A DNA stretch of 64,000 bases. It comes from Ferruginibacter sp. (GTDB lineage: Bacteria > Bacteroidota > Bacteroidia > Chitinophagales > Chitinophagaceae). The translations under genes and the position numbers were made by a program. Positions 59,505-64,000 of this stretch are shown piece after piece. Numbering within the stretch: position 1 is the stretch's first letter; each line of letters begins with the position of its first letter. Under the pieces are notes generated by a model. It was not told where the DNA came from and did no database searches. It saw nothing but the letters and a program-made list of their open reading frames with translations. Location of the stretch: NCBI GenBank assembly GCA_013141115.1, contig JABFRP010000002.1, forward strand, positions 2,530,647-2,594,646, read 5' to 3'.

Positions 59505-60846
59505 ATGAACAGTAGAAAATATTTTATCGGGATTGTTGCTGCGCTGGTTGTTTCTTTGGCCGCCAACCCATTAACCATTTTGGCGCAGGACAGTACAAAA
59601 AGATTAATACTTACCGAAGCTATTACAGCAGCGGTAAATAATAATAAAGCCATTCAATTATCAAAATTGGATGAAAGTATTGCAGCAGCTAACTATAAAC
59701 AAACGGATGCTATTTATTTTACCACAAGTTGGTTTTTCTTACACCGCAATGAGCACTAATAATCCATTGAATGCTTTTGGATTTAAGTTGCAGCAAAAAT
59801 CAATTACCGCAAATGATTTTAATCCGGCGCTATTAAATGATCCGGGTGCTACACCCGATTTTACTACAAAGCTGGAATTGCAGCAACCAATTATTAATAT
59901 GGATCTGTTTTATAAAAGAAAAGCGGCTGCCAAACAAACAGAACTGTATCAGTACAAAACACAGCGCACCAAAGAGTATTTAACTTTTGAAGTGCAAAAA
60001 GCTTACCTGCAATTGCAATTAGCTTATGATGCAGTAAAGGTTTTAGAAGAAGGATTACAAACCACAAAATCGGTTTATACTTTTACGGATAATCATTTTA
60101 AACAAGGCCTGGTTCAAAAGTCAGATGTGCTGAATGCACAGGTACATGTTAGCAGTGTGGAAAGTAATTTGGCAAAAGCAAGATCTAATATCCGCAACGC
60201 ATCCGATTATTTAAGTTTATTAATGGGGCAGCCCGATGGCATTGTTTATACCACAGAAAATACCTTAGCTGCAACAGCAACAAATGAAACCAATACAAAA
60301 ATTGCTGCCACACGATCCGATTTTTTAGCCATGCAAAAAGCTATCGAAGCAACCGACCTGATGATACTGTCCGGTAAAAAAAGTTACCTGCCAAAATTAA
60401 ATGCCTTTGGTACTTACCAGTTAAACGATAGCCGCATGTTAGGCTTTGGTGCCAACGCTTATATGGCTGGTGTGCAATTAAGCTGGGATATTTTTAAAGG
60501 TAACCGCACAAAGAATGCTATTGCCACGCAAACATTAGAACGTAATAAACTGGCCGAACAATTAACGCAGCAAAAAGAACAAAGTCAGTTGGAGCTTAAC
60601 AAAGCCTACCGTGATCTTGACGACGCACAGTTTGAGATTAAACAACAAAATACTGCTGTTGAACAATCATCGGAATCGCTACGCATTTTGCAAAACCGTT
60701 ACCAGCAGGGTTTGGTAAATACTACCGATGTGCTAACTGCACAAACACAGGTACTGCAACAAAAATTTACATTGGCACAAGCAGTATATAATACCAATGT
60801 TACTAAAGCACAGATACAATTTTTAACCGCAACCACCAATAAATAA
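59505..60846 (+). pseudogene. TolC-family outer membrane efflux protein, frameshifted
   Basis: The ORF track splits this gene in two. The N-terminal piece (59505-59759) has a signal peptide ending LTILAQ and the TolC opening RLILTEAITAAVNNNKAIQL. It is in frame up to NYKQTDAI. The rest is in the next frame from LPQVGFSYTAMSTNNPLNAF and runs to 60846. One extra T in a four-T run (59717-59720) explains the shift, giving DAIYLPQVGFSYTA. The gene is otherwise complete with both TolC repeats. It is followed by the MFP and RND genes. Either the pump lacks its channel or there is a base-call error. Confidence 0.85.
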
Positions 60847-60871
60847 ATTTCTTAAAAATATAAGCATGACA

Positions 60872-61972
60872 ATGAATACCAGAAAAGCGATACCATTATT
60901 TGCCCTTGCAGGATTATTATTTTTAGCGGCCTGCTCTTCCGATAAAAAAAATGAAGCTGCCAAAACTGAAATAGCAGATGCAGTAACGGTAACGGTTGCC
61001 ACACCTGCATCTGATGATCTGCAGGCCATAAATGTAAGCGGGCAAATTGAAGCCGGCCAATCGGCAAATATCAGTGCCAGGGTGATGGGATATATCACTA
61101 TGCTTAAAGTAAAAGTGGGCGATCGTGTAAGCCAGGGGCAATTGCTGGCCACCATCAGCAACCAGGATATGATGGCTAAAAGAGCGCAAACCGATGCCAT
61201 GATAGCTGAAGCACAGGCCGCATTAAAAAGCGCACAAAAAGACCAGGAACGTTTTACTGTTTTATACAATCAACAAAGTGCAACAGCAAAAGAGTTGGAT
61301 AATGTAACGCTGCAATACAGTGCTGCAAAAGCAAGAGTGGAAGGTGCCAAACAAATGCGTAACGAAGTAAGTGCTATGATAGGTTACACCAGTTTAACAG
61401 CACCCTTCTCCGGCATCGTTACACAAAAATTAGCTGATGCAGGAAGTATGGCCAATCCTGGTATGCCTATATTAACTATTGAGCAGGGCGGCAGTTACCA
61501 GGTAAGTGCCTCGGTGCCTGAAAATATGATCAATCAAATTAAACAGGGAGCAGAAGCGATAGTAACTATTAAAGCAACGGATAAAACTTTTAAAGGAAAA
61601 GTTACCCAGATCAACCAATCATCACAATTTACCGGCGGGCAATACATTATTAAAGTTGCCATTCCGGCCAATGAAAAAACGGGTTTGTATTCGGGCATGT
61701 ATGCTAATGTTTCTATTCCTGTACAACAAAAAGATACTATTAAAACCAACAGTAATATAGTGATGGTGCCGCTTTCCAGCATCGAACGTAAAGACCAGTT
61801 AACGGGCCTGTATACTATTGGCAGCAGCAACACCGCCTTATTGCGCTGGGTACGTTTAGGAAAAACCTATGGCGATAAAGTGGAAGTGCTTACCGGTTTA
61901 ACAAAAGACGAAAAATTTGTATTAAGTGCAGATGGTAAGTTATATAATGGCGTACCGGTGAAAATAAAATAG
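60872..61972 (+). CDS. RND efflux membrane fusion lipoprotein
   Basis: A 366-residue adaptor starting MNTRKAIPLFALAGLLFLAA, with lipobox LAACSS. The lipoyl halves are ARVMGYITMLKVKVGDRVSQ and LTAPFSGIVTQKLADAGSMA, with a coiled coil between. It belongs to the AcrA/HlyD family and joins the TolC-like channel to the RND pump downstream. Confidence 0.93.
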   Translation: MNTRKAIPLFALAGLLFLAACSSDKKNEAAKTEIADAVTVTVATPASDDLQAINVSGQIEAGQSANISARVMGYITMLKVKVGDRVSQGQLLATISNQDMMAKRAQTDAMIAEAQAALKSAQKDQERFTVLYNQQSATAKELDNVTLQYSAAKARVEGAKQMRNEVSAMIGYTSLTAPFSGIVTQKLADAGSMANPGMPILTIEQGGSYQVSASVPENMINQIKQGAEAIVTIKATDKTFKGKVTQINQSSQFTGGQYIIKVAIPANEKTGLYSGMYANVSIPVQQKDTIKTNSNIVMVPLSSIERKDQLTGLYTIGSSNTALLRWVRLGKTYGDKVEVLTGLTKDEKFVLSADGKLYNGVPVKIK

Positions 61973-61977
61973 AAAAG

Positions 61978-62000
61978 CCCCTGCCCCTGAAAGGGGGTTG
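61978..62000. repeat. Dispersed GC-rich palindromic repeat, copy 2
   Basis: CCCCTGCCCCTGAAAGGGGG is close to the reverse complement of the element at 13062-13090. It is placed in the gap between two genes of an operon, as the first copy is. Confidence 0.5.
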
Positions 62001-62170
62001 GAGTATTGCTGTTTAGGCTTGTATTTATTTAGGTAGAGCAACATACTGTTTTATGTTACATAAATAAAGTTCAATGACGATATGCCGCACAAGTGAGTGA
62101 CACAACGATGTTTAATAGAATTACAAATGCCCGTCCCAAAAAAATATTTTAAACGAATTAATATCAAAAA

Positions 62171-64000
62171 ATGAAAAATGGTTTTTCAGGAAATATAGCC
62201 AAGGCTTTTTTGCAGTCGAAATTAACGATACTGCTGATGATCGCCTTTTTACTGATTGGCGGCTACAGTACATTTTTAATTCCACGGGAAGAAGAACCGC
62301 AGATAAAAGTGCCGATGGCCGATATTTTTATTGGCTACCCCGGTGCCGAACCAAAAGATGTGGAAACCAAAGTGGCAGCACCGTTGGAAAAAATGATCTC
62401 CAATGTAAAAGGGGTGGAGTATGTATATTCCACTTCTATGAAAGGGCAGGCCATGCTGATAGTACAGTTTTATGTAGGCGAAGATGTGGAGCGTTCGCTG
62501 GTAAAATTGTATAGCGAGCTGATGAAGAATATGGATAAGATGCCGCAGGGTGTTACGCTGCCATTGATAAAAACAAGGGCCATTGATGATGTGCCCGTTT
62601 TGGGCTTAACCTTGTGGAGCGAAAATTATGATGATTACAGACTGAAACAAATTGGCCAGGCTTTAACCAACGAAATAAAAAAGATACCGGATGTATCCGA
62701 TATTAATATTTTAGGCGGCCGCAGCCGTGAAGTAAAAGTATTACTGGATAAAAATAAAATGGCAGAAAATCATTTAGACTTTTTATCTATCAGTAAACAG
62801 ATACAGGGCAGCAATATGCAAATGCCCGGCGGTAATTTATTGCAAAGCGACACTGCTTTTTCGGTAGAGACTGGAAATTTTTTAACTACTGCAGATGATG
62901 TTGCCAACCTTGTTGTTGGTATTAATGCGCAACAACCGGTGTACTTAAAACAAATTGCTAAGGTAGAAGACGGGCCGGAAACTTCTAATCAATATGTATT
63001 GTTTGGGTATGGTAAAGCAGATACTTCAAAAGCCAATGCCTTTAAATCAAATTATCCTGCGGTTACTTTAAGTGTGGCAAAAAAGAAAGGGGCTGATGCC
63101 ATGAAATTGTCGGAGCAGATCATCGCTAAAGTAGAACATCTTAAAAAAGAATTATTACCCAACGAAGTGCAGTTAACGGTTAGCCGCAATTATGGCGAAA
63201 CCGCTTCGGATAAAGTATCAGAATTATTATTTCATTTATTCATTTCTATTTTAGTGGTTACCGCATTTGTAATGCTGGCGATGGGCTGGCGTGGAGGCCT
63301 GGTGGTGTTTTTATCGGTACCCGTAACCTTTGCATTAACCTTGTTCAGTTATTATTTTATGGATTATACACTGAACAGGATCACACTTTTTGCATTGGTA
63401 TTTATTACCGGTATTGTGGTGGATGATTCTATCATTATTGCAGAGAATATGCACCGGCATTTTAAAATGAAAAAGCTGCCGCCGCTGCAGGCTGCTATTT
63501 ATGCCATAAATGAAGTAGGTAATCCAACAATCTTAGCAACATTCACTGTTGTTGCTGCTGTGTTGCCCATGGCATTTGTATCGGGTATGATGGGGCCTTA
63601 CATGAGCCCGATGCCCATTGGTGCATCTATTGCCATGATGTTATCATTAATTGTTGCATTAACACTTACACCTTATCTCGGTTATATTTTTCTTAGAGAA
63701 AAAGAAAAGAAGGGAGGTACACATAAAGAAAGCAAACCATTATCGCTGGAAGAAAGCGGTATCTATAAAATTTACCGTGCCTTCATCAGGCCATTATTAG
63801 AAACAAGATGGAAGCGCTGGACGTTTATGATAAGCATTGTAGTGATATTGCTTGCTTCTCTATCTATGTTTTATACCAAAGCGGTAGCCGTAAAAATGCT
63901 GCCCTTCGATAATAAAAACGAATTCCAGGTAGTGATTGATATGCCCGAAGGCACCACGCTGGAAAAAACGCAGGCGGTTGCAAAAGATATTGCCAGTTAT
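62171..64000 (+). CDS. RND efflux transporter permease, N-terminal 610 residues
   Basis: The gene runs off the right edge and is therefore missing from the ORF track. It starts at MKNGFSGNIAKAFLQSKLTI and stays in one frame to the window end. The N-terminal helix, REEEPQIKVPMADIFIGYPG and the relay helix GIVVDDSIIIAENM mark an RND permease. It differs from the pump at 37200 (IKRPSLIIV start). The first half of a normal pump of about 1050 residues or more is present. It follows the MFP gene at a distance of 198 bases that holds no other gene. Confidence 0.93.
   Translation, partial: MKNGFSGNIAKAFLQSKLTILLMIAFLLIGGYSTFLIPREEEPQIKVPMADIFIGYPGAEPKDVETKVAAPLEKMISNVKGVEYVYSTSMKGQAMLIVQFYVGEDVERSLVKLYSELMKNMDKMPQGVTLPLIKTRAIDDVPVLGLTLWSENYDDYRLKQIGQALTNEIKKIPDVSDINILGGRSREVKVLLDKNKMAENHLDFLSISKQIQGSNMQMPGGNLLQSDTAFSVETGNFLTTADDVANLVVGINAQQPVYLKQIAKVEDGPETSNQYVLFGYGKADTSKANAFKSNYPAVTLSVAKKKGADAMKLSEQIIAKVEHLKKELLPNEVQLTVSRNYGETASDKVSELLFHLFISILVVTAFVMLAMGWRGGLVVFLSVPVTFALTLFSYYFMDYTLNRITLFALVFITGIVVDDSIIIAENMHRHFKMKKLPPLQAAIYAINEVGNPTILATFTVVAAVLPMAFVSGMMGPYMSPMPIGASIAMMLSLIVALTLTPYLGYIFLREKEKKGGTHKESKPLSLEESGIYKIYRAFIRPLLETRWKRWTFMISIVVILLASLSMFYTKAVAVKMLPFDNKNEFQVVIDMPEGTTLEKTQAVAKDIASY

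Noticed and set aside
1-64000. CRISPR arrays, tRNA or rRNA genes, insertion sequences with transposase
   Set aside because: I looked for regular short repeats, clover-leaf-like or rRNA sequences and transposase ORFs and saw none.

Overview
The window looks like a chromosome segment of a Bacteroidota bacterium, most likely Chitinophagaceae or a near relative. The evidence is AT-rich DNA, start codons without Shine-Dalgarno sequences, TAnnTTTG-type -7 promoter elements at predictable places, and gene families typical of that phylum (DUF2202, DUF6132, ArsF/ArsG-like genes, PL6/PL17 lyases). The strain name cannot be read from the sequence.

Region 1 (1-8.25 kb) is a polyuronate, probably alginate, utilisation locus. 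It holds two PL6 lyases (one cut by the window edge), a PL17 lyase with a one-base frameshift, KdgF, KduI, an SDR reductase and a LacI-type regulator. Two intergenic regions share a roughly 165-bp promoter module carrying tandem CCGGnAACGCTnCCGG operators.

Region 2 (8.3-18.3 kb) carries an MBL-fold/rhodanese protein and a membrane-bound [NiFe] hydrogenase. The small subunit has the six-cysteine proximal-cluster pattern of O2-tolerant group 1d enzymes. A divergent hypABCDE set follows, with no hypF in the window.

Region 3 (19.4-32.4 kb) starts with a Crp/Fnr regulator. Then come an ArsR / thioredoxin-like / rhodanese / permease / ArsF-ArsG-like operon, a TauE/SafE exporter, a second MBL-rhodanese, cytochrome bd oxidase (cydAB), a thioredoxin, a haem c sensor-like protein and a secreted propeller-like protein.

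Region 4 (32.5-40.3 kb) is an operon of small membrane, TetR, lipoprotein and cupin genes leading into a TolC/MFP/RND efflux system. Region 5 (40.3-51.0 kb) begins with an ECF sigma factor whose probable promoter (CATAGGATT-N15-GTCTAA) occurs three times. Inside it lies an unfamiliar six-gene cluster: PqqD-like protein, ATP-grasp ligase, PLP decarboxylase with a leader-peptide-like N-terminus, urea-transporter/M23 peptidase fusion, TPR/beta-barrel protein and TPR protein.

Region 6 (51.1-64 kb) is a sulfide / sulfane-sulfur island: two SQR-like flavoproteins, a CoA-disulfide-reductase-rhodanese fusion, TusE/DsrC, a DsrE-like protein, a FadL porin, small membrane proteins, thioredoxin, rhodanese and a second TolC/MFP/RND system (TolC gene frameshifted, RND cut by the window end).

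The main unifying observation is a Crp/Fnr-like palindrome, RTRAC-N4-GTYAY. At 13 intergenic sites a TAnnTTTR-like -7 element begins 29.5 nt from the palindrome centre, 14 promoters in all because one site serves both directions. These sites precede the hydrogenase maturation genes, cydAB, both sulfide-oxidation promoters, the efflux operons, thioredoxins and the sulfur-transfer genes. They therefore look like one class-II-activated regulon tying hydrogen, oxygen and sulfur metabolism together. The Crp/Fnr gene inside the window is the obvious, unproven, candidate regulator.
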